From an archaeon (GTDB lineage: Archaea; Asgardarchaeota; Hermodarchaeia; Hermodarchaeales; Hermodarchaeaceae), in NCBI GenBank assembly GCA_016550485.1, contig JABXGV010000197.1:1-13048 (forward strand): a stretch of DNA of 13,048 nt, in the 5' to 3' direction. The position numbers were made by a program, and so were the translations under genes. The notes below the pieces were generated by a model. The model was not told where the DNA came from, made no database searches, and saw only the letters and a program-made list of their open reading frames with translations. Each line of letters opens with the position of its first letter. Positions within the stretch are counted from its first letter, which is position 1. Shown in pieces: positions 6,062 through 13,048 of the stretch.

Positions 6062-8737
6062 TTGCGAGAAGACCTCACTTCATGGATGCAGAGTACCAAA
6101 CCCGAAAAGGCAAAACCTGCTAGTAGAGAAGACGCCACCACTACTAGCAGACGCTCTTTACTCCAGACTATTATTAACGGCTCAGAAAACGAGCCCATCC
6201 GTCCTGAATGGTATCCTCGAACACCCAGATCTGCACTCCCTGGGGTCCTTCTCGATGTTGAATATGACGGGGAGAAAGCTCTGGCGAAACTCAAGTTGTA
6301 CAATCCGAGTACGATGAAGATTCATGAATGGTTGGATAACACGGAGCATCATCCCTACTGCCTCACCGATTACAGCCCTCGCGAGTTATACGAACTCAAG
6401 GATGTTGTTGAACACAAGGGATTCCTAAAACTAGAAGAAACCACCAAGTTCATCTTACTCCATGACAAGGAACAACAGCTTGTCTCTGTTGTAGCTAGTG
6501 ACCCGCTTGCAATTGGCGGGCGTCGTGATTCTATCCGAGAGAAACTGGGAAGGAAGCACAGCTGGGAGGCTGATATACGGTATACAAAGTGCTACACTAT
6601 GGATAGGGCTCTGACACCAGGTCTTTACTACAGAGTTCAGAATGGAAATCTTACCCCTGTTCTTCAAAAGTACTCAAGCAAGGATGCCGCAAAGCTTCAG
6701 GCACTTTTCAAAGCCGATTCTGAAGCATCCACTTTGATCAAAGAGTATCTTCCCCTCTTTCTGACACCTGCAGCATACCTGCCTAGGCTAGCATTAGATA
6801 TTGAAGTAGAATCTCCCTTTGCAGATCGAATCCCTGATCCCGCTACTGCAGAGTATCCAGTCATCGCTGTAGCGCTTCATGATGACGCTGGTGCAGGGCT
6901 AGTTTGTGTTCTCCGCCGTGAAATTGATGAAAAGGCTGAGACACCTCAACTACCTAAGGGTGTTGAATGTAAGTTTTTTGAAGAAGAAAAACAACTCGTT
7001 GAAACTGTATTTAAGGTTCTCTGGCGCACTCCGATACTGGTCACCTTCAACGGTGACAATTTTGACCTTCGCTATCTTGTTAACCGCGCCAAGAAACTAG
7101 GAATTCCTTCAGATAATATTCCAATTAGACTTAGACCAGGCATAGGTAGCAACTTCGAAGCACGACTAAAGCATGGCGTACACATTGATTTGTACCGCTT
7201 CTTCAATAATCGGTCCATCCAAATCTACGCGTTCCGAAATAGATACCGTGAATTCCGACTCGAAGATATCAGTCAAGCACTCCTAGGTGAAGGGAAGCGC
7301 CCGCTCCCTGACTTCATTAGCCGCCTCCCAGCAGCGGTGCTCGTTGATTACTGCTGGCAAGACGCAAACCTCACCATGAAACTTACCCAGTTCGACAACA
7401 ACCTCGTCGTCGGTCTTATCCTCCTCCTCATGCGTTTATCGCACCAAGGGATGCATGATCTCACACGCACAGCGGTTTCCAACTGGATCCGCAGCCTGCT
7501 ATACTACGCTCACCGCCAAAACAACTACCTCATCCCACGGAAAGAAGAAATCGAAGCCATGAAAGGCGAAGCTAAAACCGCAGCCGTCATCAAGGGCAGA
7601 AAGTATCTCGGCGCCGTCGTCGTCGAACCACAAGCAGGTGTACACTTCGATGTCACAGTGGTAGATTTTGCCTCGTTGTACCCGAGCATCATGAAAGCAT
7701 ACAACATCAGCTATGAAACAGTACGATGTAGCCATCCGGAGTGTAAAGACAACACCGTACCAGAAACCCCCCACTGGATATGTACAAAACGAAAGGGACT
7801 CACAAGCCTCATCATCGGAGTCATACGTGATGTCCGTGTCGAACACTTCAAGCCCCGATCCAAAGACAAAACCCTCTCCGAGACACAACGCAGCTGGTAC
7901 AGCGTCGTAGAACAAGCCCTCAAAGTTTTTCTAAACGCCAGTTACGGCGTCGTTGGGGCCGCCCATTTTCCTCTCTATTGTGCTCCTGCTGCGGAGTCAA
8001 TAACTGCTCTGGGTCGGTACGCAATTACGCAGACAATTAAGCAGGCTGAGCAGTTGGGCGCGACAGTGCTCTATGGCGATACGGATAGTTTGTTTTTAGC
8101 TAAGCCCACGAAGGAGCAGCTTCGTAAACTGATAGATTATAGTGAGCGGGAGCTACGAGTAGAGTTGGATGTTGAGAAGGAGTATCGGTATGTAGCCCTC
8201 TCGAGTAGGAAGAAGAACTATCTCGGAGTAACCAAGTCTGGGTATGTTGACATCAAGGGATTGACGGGAAAGAAGCGGAATACACCACTTTTTCTTCAAA
8301 AGGCATTTATGCAGATGGTTGAGATTCTCCGTCAAGTAAGGTCGCCCAGTGATTTCGTCGCCGCGAAGGAACGCATTCTTCGGCTTGCTCGTGAACATCT
8401 CACTAAGCTGGAGCGTAGGGAGTATTCAATTGAGGATTTGGCAATTCGTATGCAGCTTACGAAATCCCCCGAGAGCTATGTCAAGACCACCCCTCAGCAT
8501 GTGAAGGCTGCGCGGCAGCTCATTGAAGCAGGGCGTGATGTTTCTGCTGGTGATATCATCGCTTTCGTCAAGACAACTGACGGCGTAAAGCCAGTGGAAC
8601 AAGCTTCCATTCAAGATATTGATGTTTCAAAATACAAGGACTTGGTACAGAGTACATTCGAGCAAGTTCTAGATGCTCTTGGAATCGAATGGATTGAAAC
8701 CATCGGTATACGGAGGCTCGACACCTTCTTCGGTTAA
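6062..8737 (+). CDS. polB: Archaeal B-family DNA polymerase with 3'-5' exonuclease
   Basis: At 891 residues this is a complete family B replicative polymerase. The first 50 or so residues are polar and probably disordered. The N-terminal domain (about 55-230) is followed by exonuclease motifs Exo I D-I-E (D246, E248), Exo II F-N-G-D-N-F-D (N330, D335) and Exo III Y-C-W-Q-D (Y430, D434). Polymerase motifs are A, D-F-A-S-L-Y-P-S (D535), B, K-V-F-L-N-A-S-Y-G (K621, N625, Y628), and C, Y-G-D-T-D-S (D673, D675). All catalytic residues are present, so proofreading and synthesis should both work. Between A and B lies a Cys-containing insert typical of archaeal PolB. The C-terminus R-R-L-D-T-F-F-G resembles a PIP box for binding PCNA, without the usual Gln. 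The start is TTG 6062 or ATG 6086; neither has a clear Shine-Dalgarno. Codon usage is mosaic (see findings). Confidence 0.95.
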   Translation: MREDLTSWMQSTKPEKAKPASREDATTTSRRSLLQTIINGSENEPIRPEWYPRTPRSALPGVLLDVEYDGEKALAKLKLYNPSTMKIHEWLDNTEHHPYCLTDYSPRELYELKDVVEHKGFLKLEETTKFILLHDKEQQLVSVVASDPLAIGGRRDSIREKLGRKHSWEADIRYTKCYTMDRALTPGLYYRVQNGNLTPVLQKYSSKDAAKLQALFKADSEASTLIKEYLPLFLTPAAYLPRLALDIEVESPFADRIPDPATAEYPVIAVALHDDAGAGLVCVLRREIDEKAETPQLPKGVECKFFEEEKQLVETVFKVLWRTPILVTFNGDNFDLRYLVNRAKKLGIPSDNIPIRLRPGIGSNFEARLKHGVHIDLYRFFNNRSIQIYAFRNRYREFRLEDISQALLGEGKRPLPDFISRLPAAVLVDYCWQDANLTMKLTQFDNNLVVGLILLLMRLSHQGMHDLTRTAVSNWIRSLLYYAHRQNNYLIPRKEEIEAMKGEAKTAAVIKGRKYLGAVVVEPQAGVHFDVTVVDFASLYPSIMKAYNISYETVRCSHPECKDNTVPETPHWICTKRKGLTSLIIGVIRDVRVEHFKPRSKDKTLSETQRSWYSVVEQALKVFLNASYGVVGAAHFPLYCAPAAESITALGRYAITQTIKQAEQLGATVLYGDTDSLFLAKPTKEQLRKLIDYSERELRVELDVEKEYRYVALSSRKKNYLGVTKSGYVDIKGLTGKKRNTPLFLQKAFMQMVEILRQVRSPSDFVAAKERILRLAREHLTKLERREYSIEDLAIRMQLTKSPESYVKTTPQHVKAARQLIEAGRDVSAGDIIAFVKTTDGVKPVEQASIQDIDVSKYKDLVQSTFEQVLDALGIEWIETIGIRRLDTFFG

Positions 8738-8846
8738 CCTTGTGGTTTCTGTCAATACTACTCGTAATTGATTCTTGGATAGGTAACTTTATCGGTAATC
8801 TTGCGTAATCCATCCTAGTATATTCTGACGAGGAGTTGTTATTTCA
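8738..8846 (+). promoter_or_regulatory. Leader of the TIM-barrel-like gene with Shine-Dalgarno
   Basis: This 109-base gap contains a TATA-like AGTATATT near 8816-8823 and another AT-rich stretch (AACTTTATC) near 8784-8792. GAGGAG at 8830-8835 lies 11 bases before the TTG at 8847, a little long for an archaeal ribosome-binding site but the only good match. The second AT-rich stretch is better placed to yield a transcript that includes this site. Confidence 0.35.
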
Positions 8847-9854
8847 TTGGAGCTCCGGGATTTGTTAGTACGCGGTGTGAACCCAATTATTAGACCACGC
8901 GGGCTAAATGCCAGTCTTGATGAATTTCTTTCAGTCTACGGTGGCGGATACCTAAAGAGCATCACTTCTATTGTCAAGGATGTATCTGGGCGAACCTATT
9001 ACCTGAGCAAAATGGCCCCGGCTGATGAGGAATATCCCTCTTTCTTCACTGACCTCTTAGACGCAGCCGAATCAATCGGTTTTGAGGTAAGTGGGTATGT
9101 CAATGTTTTCGCCGATGCTTTTTATGCAGCAGATGCACGGTTTGAAACACAAAGAGGTAATGGTAAAGGCCTCGAATTTTTTGTGTGTCCGAACAAGCCC
9201 GAATTCCACAGACACATGATTACAGTTGTCAGAGAAGTAGCAAAGTTCAAGATCCCAAGACTCTTCCTTGGGAATCTAGGTTATGCTCGAAAAGATTGCT
9301 GCTTATGTGAAGATTGTCGCACCGAATTTGCTAAATATCTTGGGATTCGGTATCAATTCCAAGGACCAGATGCACAAGACCCAGAACAATATCAGAAATG
9401 GGTCTCCTGGCGTATGATGAAAATTACAAAAATTGTCCAACGCCTTATCGAGGCAGCGAAGGAAGTAAATAGTAACTTAGATGTCATTCCTACTTTCCCA
9501 GTAGATCCCGAGTTAGGGTTCTTGAACGATTTTAAAGAAGGGTTTGGCATAGACATTCAAACTATTGCTAGAAGTGCAAATCATCTAGGCTTAGAAATAA
9601 ATCCCTATACGGCAATTCTACCCAGTCCTGATAGCACAGAATTTAGTAAATTCGTCAGTAACCTTAGTTTTATGTCAGATCTTCGTAGTGATGGCGTTGA
9701 ATTTTCGATGATTCATGGGGTTCTTGAAAATGAAGAAGAATATAGTCATGCGAAAGCCCTCGCTGAGGCAGTTGGTATAAAGCAATTCTATACTACGATA
9801 GGTTACCCTCCCGGATTCCGAGCACTCCGTGAAGAAAGACTAGGACTGCGCTAA
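8847..9854 (+). CDS. TIM-barrel, glycoside-hydrolase-like protein with Cys-rich loop
   Basis: This 335-residue soluble protein has alternating beta-alpha periodicity suggesting a TIM barrel. Its clearest mark is the central segment R-L-F-L-G-N-L-G-Y-A-R-K-D-C-C-L-C-E-D-C-R-T-E-F (about 138-161; Cys 151, 152, 154, 157). It resembles the strand-plus-C-x-C-x-x-C-x-x-x-F loop of several uncharacterised glycoside-hydrolase-like TIM-barrel families. A conserved-looking F-V-C-P-N (about 112-116) precedes it. Late strands contain L-E-I-N-P-Y (249-254) and V-E-F-S-M-I-H-G (284-291), which could supply acidic active-site residues. No signal peptide is visible, so it would act inside the cell. The start is TTG, chosen because it is first in the open frame and has GAGGAG upstream. 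Substrate unknown; the enzyme class itself is tentative. Confidence 0.65.
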   Translation: MELRDLLVRGVNPIIRPRGLNASLDEFLSVYGGGYLKSITSIVKDVSGRTYYLSKMAPADEEYPSFFTDLLDAAESIGFEVSGYVNVFADAFYAADARFETQRGNGKGLEFFVCPNKPEFHRHMITVVREVAKFKIPRLFLGNLGYARKDCCLCEDCRTEFAKYLGIRYQFQGPDAQDPEQYQKWVSWRMMKITKIVQRLIEAAKEVNSNLDVIPTFPVDPELGFLNDFKEGFGIDIQTIARSANHLGLEINPYTAILPSPDSTEFSKFVSNLSFMSDLRSDGVEFSMIHGVLENEEEYSHAKALAEAVGIKQFYTTIGYPPGFRALREERLGLR

Positions 9855-9881
9855 ATCCCCTAGCTAATGGGGTGAAATATG

Positions 9882-10517
9882 ATGACGGAAGCAATTTCAC
9901 GACTCGAAGAACTCTATCGTTGGCTGATTAGTGCGGATGTAACAACAAAACAGGAAATGGCAGCAAAGGCTGAGATTATCTCCCTTCTTCCCCAAGTTAA
10001 AGCAGCTATTCACTCAAATGACTCACCTGAAGCACAGCAGCTGGCTGACGAGTTTGAGAAACTCCATGACCAAATTTCCAAGTGGAACCCTCTAACAGCT
10101 TGGTTCCGTGATGATGAAACTATCGGACAAACCTTCTTTGATCTTCTCTCCAAAGTTCGCGTGATGTTGATTCGGCGACAGGGACCTTCCTCTGACCAGT
10201 CCGCTTTGGTTAGTGAAAGCCTAGAATCAATGCGTCAGACCATCGCTCAGCTTTCAAGCCGTGTTGAGGGGCTTCAGGAAGTAACGAATATCCTTCGAGA
10301 AATTGTATCTCCTTCACCTGAACAATGGTCCCTTTACCAACGAATTGTAGGATTTTCTAGGCGTGTCAAGGATTTAGAGCGACGTATCGCTGAATTTGAA
10401 GCATCAGATGCACCAAAATCCGCGGCGGATCAAGCACGGATTGCTAAATGGAAAGAGGCATCTCAGAAGCTGAGCAAACAAATTACAGCCCTACGTAAGC
10501 TAACACAGAAAACGTAA
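9882..10517 (+). CDS. Helical protein of unknown function
   Basis: This 211-residue, mostly alpha-helical protein matches no family I recognise. Two ATG codons are adjacent (9879, 9882); GGGGTGA at 9869-9875 is six bases from the second and three from the first, so I choose 9882. Residues about 1-70 look like a helical bundle with many Ala, Leu and Glu. A Trp-containing stretch (W-N-P-L-T-A-W-F, about 68-75) follows. Coiled-coil-like segments lie at about 108-142 and 160-210, with a Lys/Gln/Thr-rich end. No membrane segment, cysteine pair or catalytic motif is visible. It starts 27 bases after the TIM-barrel-like gene on the same strand, so the two are probably co-transcribed; this is the only hint about its job. 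Confidence 0.75.
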   Translation: MTEAISRLEELYRWLISADVTTKQEMAAKAEIISLLPQVKAAIHSNDSPEAQQLADEFEKLHDQISKWNPLTAWFRDDETIGQTFFDLLSKVRVMLIRRQGPSSDQSALVSESLESMRQTIAQLSSRVEGLQEVTNILREIVSPSPEQWSLYQRIVGFSRRVKDLERRIAEFEASDAPKSAADQARIAKWKEASQKLSKQITALRKLTQKT

Positions 10518-10561
10518 TATTCCGATTGTTTTAACAGCAGACGGGCTGTCGTCGCCGCCCT

Positions 10562-11257
10562 TTACTTCTGGCTTCGTCTGCAGCGGCTACAGAAATCAGA
10601 ATCGTCTCGTAAATCCTGCCCGCAGTATACACAAAAACGGTGAGAGGAACTAGGAGTCATACTAGTTGGCGCTGAAGACGATGGATGCACATATCCTCTT
10701 TCCTCCCGAGTGTATCTCCGCTTTGTGGTAAAAGGCGATTGTGGTAAAGTTTCGTCTCGGGTGGTACTTGGCCTTTCTGAAAGTGGTTTATAGCCAGTAT
10801 GGCTGCTCTCAAAGAGCCCGCCTAAATCTACTATGGTGTCGACCGTTTTCGAACGATGATGGGATGTAGCGTGGGGGCTACCCCTTTCTTGACGAGTAAT
10901 TTGCGCTGGCAATACTGGTCCAGGCTCGATTCTTCTCTCTCCTGATGCAACTGCAGGTGACTGGTAGGTGGGCTGAGGTGCTGGCCGAATCATTATTTCG
11001 TGGGGCCACCTCCGCTCCGCTGAATGCAGAAAGCGTTGATGACACTCTTGCTGTATGGAACTATATTCCTCCTTACTCATTCCCAATAGTTGAAGTGCAT
11101 CATCTCTAAGACGACACTCCCGGGAGAGATCGCAACAAAAGGCAAGGCTCCCAAAACATGTAATTCCCATAGCTTGAGCAGCTGATATTTTTACAAGAGG
11201 TTGAATACGATGATTCCCGATGAAAAGCACACCACCGACATCACGCACCTGTGTCAT
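10562..11257 (-). CDS. Cys-motif domain, disordered linker and C-terminal zinc ribbon
   Basis: From the ATG at 11257 this gives 231 residues. The N-terminal part (about 5-80) contains G-G-V-L-F-I, then G-S-L-A-F-C-C-D-L-S-R-E-C-R-L-R-D-D-A-L and L-G-M-S-K-E-E-Y. This C-C-x(5)-C-x-x-R-D pattern recalls the Cys-motif domain of methanogenesis marker protein 9, from memory and at low confidence. Residues about 90-205 are a low-complexity Pro/Ser/Thr/Arg/His linker. The end is a zinc ribbon, F-C-V-Y-C-G then F-C-S-R-C (Cys 209, 212, 223, 226). Metal binding is likely; partner unknown. The same frame is open upstream for more than 40 further codons with protein-like sequence but no ATG, GTG or TTG. 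A good GGAGG box lies eight bases before an in-frame ATT at 11350, so the true protein may have 262 residues. Confidence 0.72.
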   Translation of the reverse strand: MTQVRDVGGVLFIGNHRIQPLVKISAAQAMGITCFGSLAFCCDLSRECRLRDDALQLLGMSKEEYSSIQQECHQRFLHSAERRWPHEIMIRPAPQPTYQSPAVASGERRIEPGPVLPAQITRQERGSPHATSHHRSKTVDTIVDLGGLFESSHTGYKPLSERPSTTRDETLPQSPFTTKRRYTREERGYVHPSSSAPTSMTPSSSHRFCVYCGQDLRDDSDFCSRCRRSQK

Positions 11258-11358
11258 GGCCTGCTGCTCTAGAGCACTAATGACCTCTCTTGCTGAATAA
11301 GCCTGTCCATTAATAATGACAAGTCCTCGTCGCTGATTCTGACCTGAAATTTTACGAA

Positions 11359-11363
11359 CCTCC
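11359..11363 (-). promoter_or_regulatory. Shine-Dalgarno GGAGG ahead of a possible ATT start
   Basis: On the minus strand GGAGG is followed by eight bases and then ATT-TCA-GGT-CAG in the frame of the zinc-ribbon gene. By contrast the ATG at 11257 has only a weak AGG. The box suggests that translation begins at 11350 with AUU. Confidence 0.35.
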
Positions 11364-11407
11364 GCTCCCCAAAAAGCCGACTTAATTCTTATTTCTTTCC
11401 TAGCGCC

Positions 11408-11455
11408 AAAACGCCTCTAGAGCATTTAAAACGCCGTTCTAGGGATAAAAACACC
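11408..11455. repeat. Three AAAACRCC motifs at 20-base spacing
   Basis: The motif occurs at 11408, 11428 and 11448 as AAAACGCC, AAAACGCC and AAAACACC. The first two copies are each followed at a similar distance by a TCTAG core (TCTAGAG, TTCTAGGG). The 20-base step is about two helical turns, which would put bound proteins on one face of the DNA. Confidence 0.5.
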
Positions 11456-11548
11456 TCGAATATCACCTTTTCTTTGCGATGTGCGCCCTTTCATCAGAAA
11501 ACCTTTAAACAATATAACTTAAGGTGAAAACCTAGCGGTGAAAAAGAA

Positions 11549-11737
11549 ATGACAATCATAACCTGCCCAAAATGCCAATTCCGATTCGACACTACCTACG
11601 GTCGGGCTATGGCTTGTGGAGGTTGTCCTTCTGCATCGTTAGGTAGCTGCGGATATGCCAAATGTCCAAAGTGCCAACACGAATTCGCAATAGATAGCCA
11701 ACCAGAGAGAGTTACCTATGGGCGCCGCGTCGCTTGA
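11549..11737 (+). CDS. 62-residue seven-cysteine zinc-ribbon protein
   Basis: This small protein has cysteines at 6, 9, 23, 26, 34, 39 and 42, arranged as C-P-K-C, then C-G-G-C-P, then C, then C-P-K-C. It resembles small Cys-rich archaeal proteins with a C-x-G-C-P centre between two C-P-x-C knuckles, some of which I recall beside iron-transport genes. No such genes are in this window, so a metal-homeostasis role is only a guess. Zn or Fe binding is very likely given the density of cysteines. The ATG has GGTGA nine bases upstream. The peptide T-Y-G-R occurs both after the first knuckle and near the C-terminus. It is divergent from another zinc-ribbon gene and convergent with leuS. Confidence 0.72.
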   Translation: MTIITCPKCQFRFDTTYGRAMACGGCPSASLGSCGYAKCPKCQHEFAIDSQPERVTYGRRVA

Positions 11738-11763
11738 TACGCGTCAAACTAGTTCTTGCTGGT

Positions 11764-13048
11764 CTAGATAAGATAAAGGGCGGGGCGTCCAGGCAGTGCC
11801 CTCGACGCTCGGTTCTCAGGATCTTCTGAGGGGTTGTCTGCATCCTGAATCTTTACAGTTAGTCCCGTTTCAGCTTGGATGAGATCTAGGCATTCGGAAA
11901 GTGCCTCTAGCTCAGTGGATTTGTCCGCGAAGGTCCAGAACCCTCCAGCCTTAGTGACTGCCTGAACGAGTTCACTAGCATCCTTTCCTCTTTCACGGTG
12001 GGTTGGATCAGCCATCAAGACTGGCATCAAATCCTTGATGGTTAAGGCTTTTTGTGAGGCCTGAAGTTTGGATAGGGCGTCAAACTTCCAGCTTGGGCTA
12101 ACATAGATGTGTACTGCTTTTGGTTGTTTGCTTCTGAGTAAGCTTTTGACTTCCTTGATGTCGGTTATTGTCTGTAAAACTACCTCTATGGCTTGCTCTA
12201 CTGTTTCGTTTTGGAACTCTTCGTCGACACTCGGCCAGGACTCAAGTGAAATGAAAGAGATGTAACCCATTCTTTCCCAGATTTCCTCACAAATATGTGG
12301 AATAATAGGCGAGAGTAGTTTTACCCATCTTTCTGCCACATAACGCAGCACCTTATTGCGCTCAGGCTCGTTGCCCTTCATTCGGCGTTGGTAAAAATCA
12401 ACGTGATTTTGGAGTTTGAAAAACGCATCTAGTATGTAGGCTCGAAATCGGAATTGTTCTAAGGCTTCTGTAGCTGTACTGATTATGGTATTGACCTTGG
12501 ATAACAGCCATCGGCTCATCAGATTCAAACTGGAAGGCTTAAGTGAAGTGAACTCGGTTTTAGTAGTGGAGAGAAGAGTACGAACTAGCCGGTTAAGTTT
12601 CCGACGAATAGTTACTACTTCCTTATCGCGCCAATCAATGAGTGTCGCTAGGTCACCGATTTGGCTCATATATAGTCGGAAAAGATCAGCGCCGTAACGC
12701 TTGGGAATCTCTGCCATGGGTATAACATTACCCTTGCTTTTGCTCATCTTTCTGCCTTCAAGGATGACAAATTCGTTCAACGTTATTATCTTTGGCCAGT
12801 AGCGTTCAGGAAAGATAGCTGTATGATGAAAAATGAAGAAGGAAAGGTGATTCGGTATGTGGTCGTATGCGGTTTGGCGTTGGTCGTTTGGGTACCAGTA
12901 CTCAACTTCATTTCGCATGGTTTCTAGCAACGATTGAGGTATTTCTGTTTGCTTTGCCACTTTGTCGATTTCTCCTTCTCCCAACAATACAAAATCGAAA
13001 AACGCTTGGGTTAACTGTTCTGGCTTGATTCTATGTTCGCGTAGGTGG
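11764..13048 (-). CDS. leuS: Leucyl-tRNA synthetase, C-terminal part (5' end outside window)
   Basis: The frame is open from the right edge to the TAG at 11764-11766, giving about 427 residues. It charges tRNA-Leu with leucine. Visible are the end of the Rossmann catalytic domain with Y-W-Y-P-N-D-x-R, N-H-L-S-F-F-I-F-H-H, and the class I signature K-M-S-K-S-K-G-N. Next come Y-G-A-D-L-F-R-L-Y and D-W-R, the helical anticodon-binding domain with I-I-P-H-I-C-E-E-I-W-E, and an archaeal-type C-terminal domain ending in A-L-P-G-R-P-A-L-Y-L. The usual S-G-K-D-L-I loop before N-H-L reads T-A-Y-D-H-I. The HIGH motif and editing domain lie beyond the window. It is convergent with the 62-residue gene, 26 bases apart. 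Confidence 0.92.
   Translation of the reverse strand, partial: HLREHRIKPEQLTQAFFDFVLLGEGEIDKVAKQTEIPQSLLETMRNEVEYWYPNDQRQTAYDHIPNHLSFFIFHHTAIFPERYWPKIITLNEFVILEGRKMSKSKGNVIPMAEIPKRYGADLFRLYMSQIGDLATLIDWRDKEVVTIRRKLNRLVRTLLSTTKTEFTSLKPSSLNLMSRWLLSKVNTIISTATEALEQFRFRAYILDAFFKLQNHVDFYQRRMKGNEPERNKVLRYVAERWVKLLSPIIPHICEEIWERMGYISFISLESWPSVDEEFQNETVEQAIEVVLQTITDIKEVKSLLRSKQPKAVHIYVSPSWKFDALSKLQASQKALTIKDLMPVLMADPTHRERGKDASELVQAVTKAGGFWTFADKSTELEALSECLDLIQAETGLTVKIQDADNPSEDPENRASRALPGRPALYLI

Larger units (their letters stand above)
11258..11548. promoter_or_regulatory. Divergent intergenic region with 20-base-spaced repeat motifs
   Basis: These 291 bases separate the minus-strand zinc-ribbon gene from the plus-strand 62-residue gene. 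The part up to about 11350 is probably coding on the minus strand. AAAACGCC at 11408-11415, AAAACGCC at 11428-11435 and AAAACACC at 11448-11455 repeat at exactly 20 bases. The middle copy overlaps a minus-strand TATA-like GTTTTAAATGC. On the plus strand TTTAAACAATATAACTT (about 11503-11520) may be the other promoter. A short AGGT-GAAA-ACCT hairpin (11522-11533) follows, then GGTGA, nine bases before the ATG at 11549. Confidence 0.45.

Noticed and set aside
7499..7915. A 138-codon open frame on the minus strand inside the DNA polymerase gene.
   Set aside because: It lies opposite the segment rich in C-ending codons, which depletes antisense stop codons. Its translation has no domain-like pattern, and the plus-strand frame carries conserved polymerase motifs.
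10518..10561. ACAGC-AGACGG-GCTGT hairpin between convergent genes as a terminator.
   Set aside because: The stem is only five bases and neither strand has a T-run after it, so it does not look like a terminator for either gene.
12815..12915. Leucyl-tRNA synthetase loop S-G-K-D-L-I replaced by T-A-Y-D-H-I, suggesting an inactive paralogue.
   Set aside because: The flanking Y-W-Y-P-N-D-x-R, N-H-L-S-F-F-I-F-H-H and K-M-S-K-S-K-G-N motifs are intact, and I recall a histidine-type version of this loop in other archaeal enzymes. Without the upstream half, including HIGH and the editing domain, loss of activity cannot be argued.

Overview
The window reads as archaeal chromosome of middling GC content. 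The main evidence is a B-family replicative DNA polymerase of archaeal type (6062-8737), an archaeal-type leucyl-tRNA synthetase running off the right edge (11764-13048, minus strand), several Shine-Dalgarno boxes of the GGGGTGA/GGTGA kind, TATA-like boxes, and small zinc-ribbon proteins. An actin-superfamily C-terminus at the left edge points to a lineage that carries actins, such as a TACK-type archaeon with crenactin-like proteins, Bathyarchaeia or an Asgard relative. I cannot place it more precisely from sequence alone.

Region 1 (1-2014) is a possible cytoskeletal neighbourhood. It holds the C-terminal half of an actin-like protein, then two ATGA-coupled genes for small coiled-coil proteins, then a convergent third coiled-coil gene with a long Ala/Pro/Ser linker and a distinctive charged C-terminal peptide. 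This resembles in outline the known crenactin/arcadin arrangement, but I recognise no arcadin by sequence.

Region 2 (2076-5442) holds an HhH-GPD-type (DNA-glycosylase-like) protein with an unusual eight-cysteine C-terminus. Convergent with it, one base away, is a 585-residue protein of tandem DUF11/Ig-like beta-sandwiches with no visible signal peptide or membrane segment. Upstream of that on the same strand is a PPC/DUF296-domain protein. A perfect inverted repeat lies between the last two.

Region 3 (5443-8737) holds the decayed 3' end of a TnpB gene (IS200/IS605 family) and then the DNA polymerase gene. The polymerase gene is mosaic in codon usage, with a sharp switch close to motif B.

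Region 4 (8847-11737) holds a TIM-barrel-like protein with a Cys-rich loop, a helical protein of unknown function, a minus-strand Cys-motif/linker/zinc-ribbon protein whose reading frame extends upstream without a canonical start codon, and a 62-residue seven-cysteine zinc-ribbon protein. The 291-base gap between the last two contains three copies of an AAAACRCC motif at exact 20-base spacing.

Region 5 (11764-end) is the C-terminal part of leucyl-tRNA synthetase. I found no rRNA, tRNA or CRISPR array. The strongest leads are the actin/coiled-coil cassette, the codon-usage mosaic of the polymerase, the apparent AUU start with a good GGAGG box, and the interrupted FeS-type cysteine cluster.
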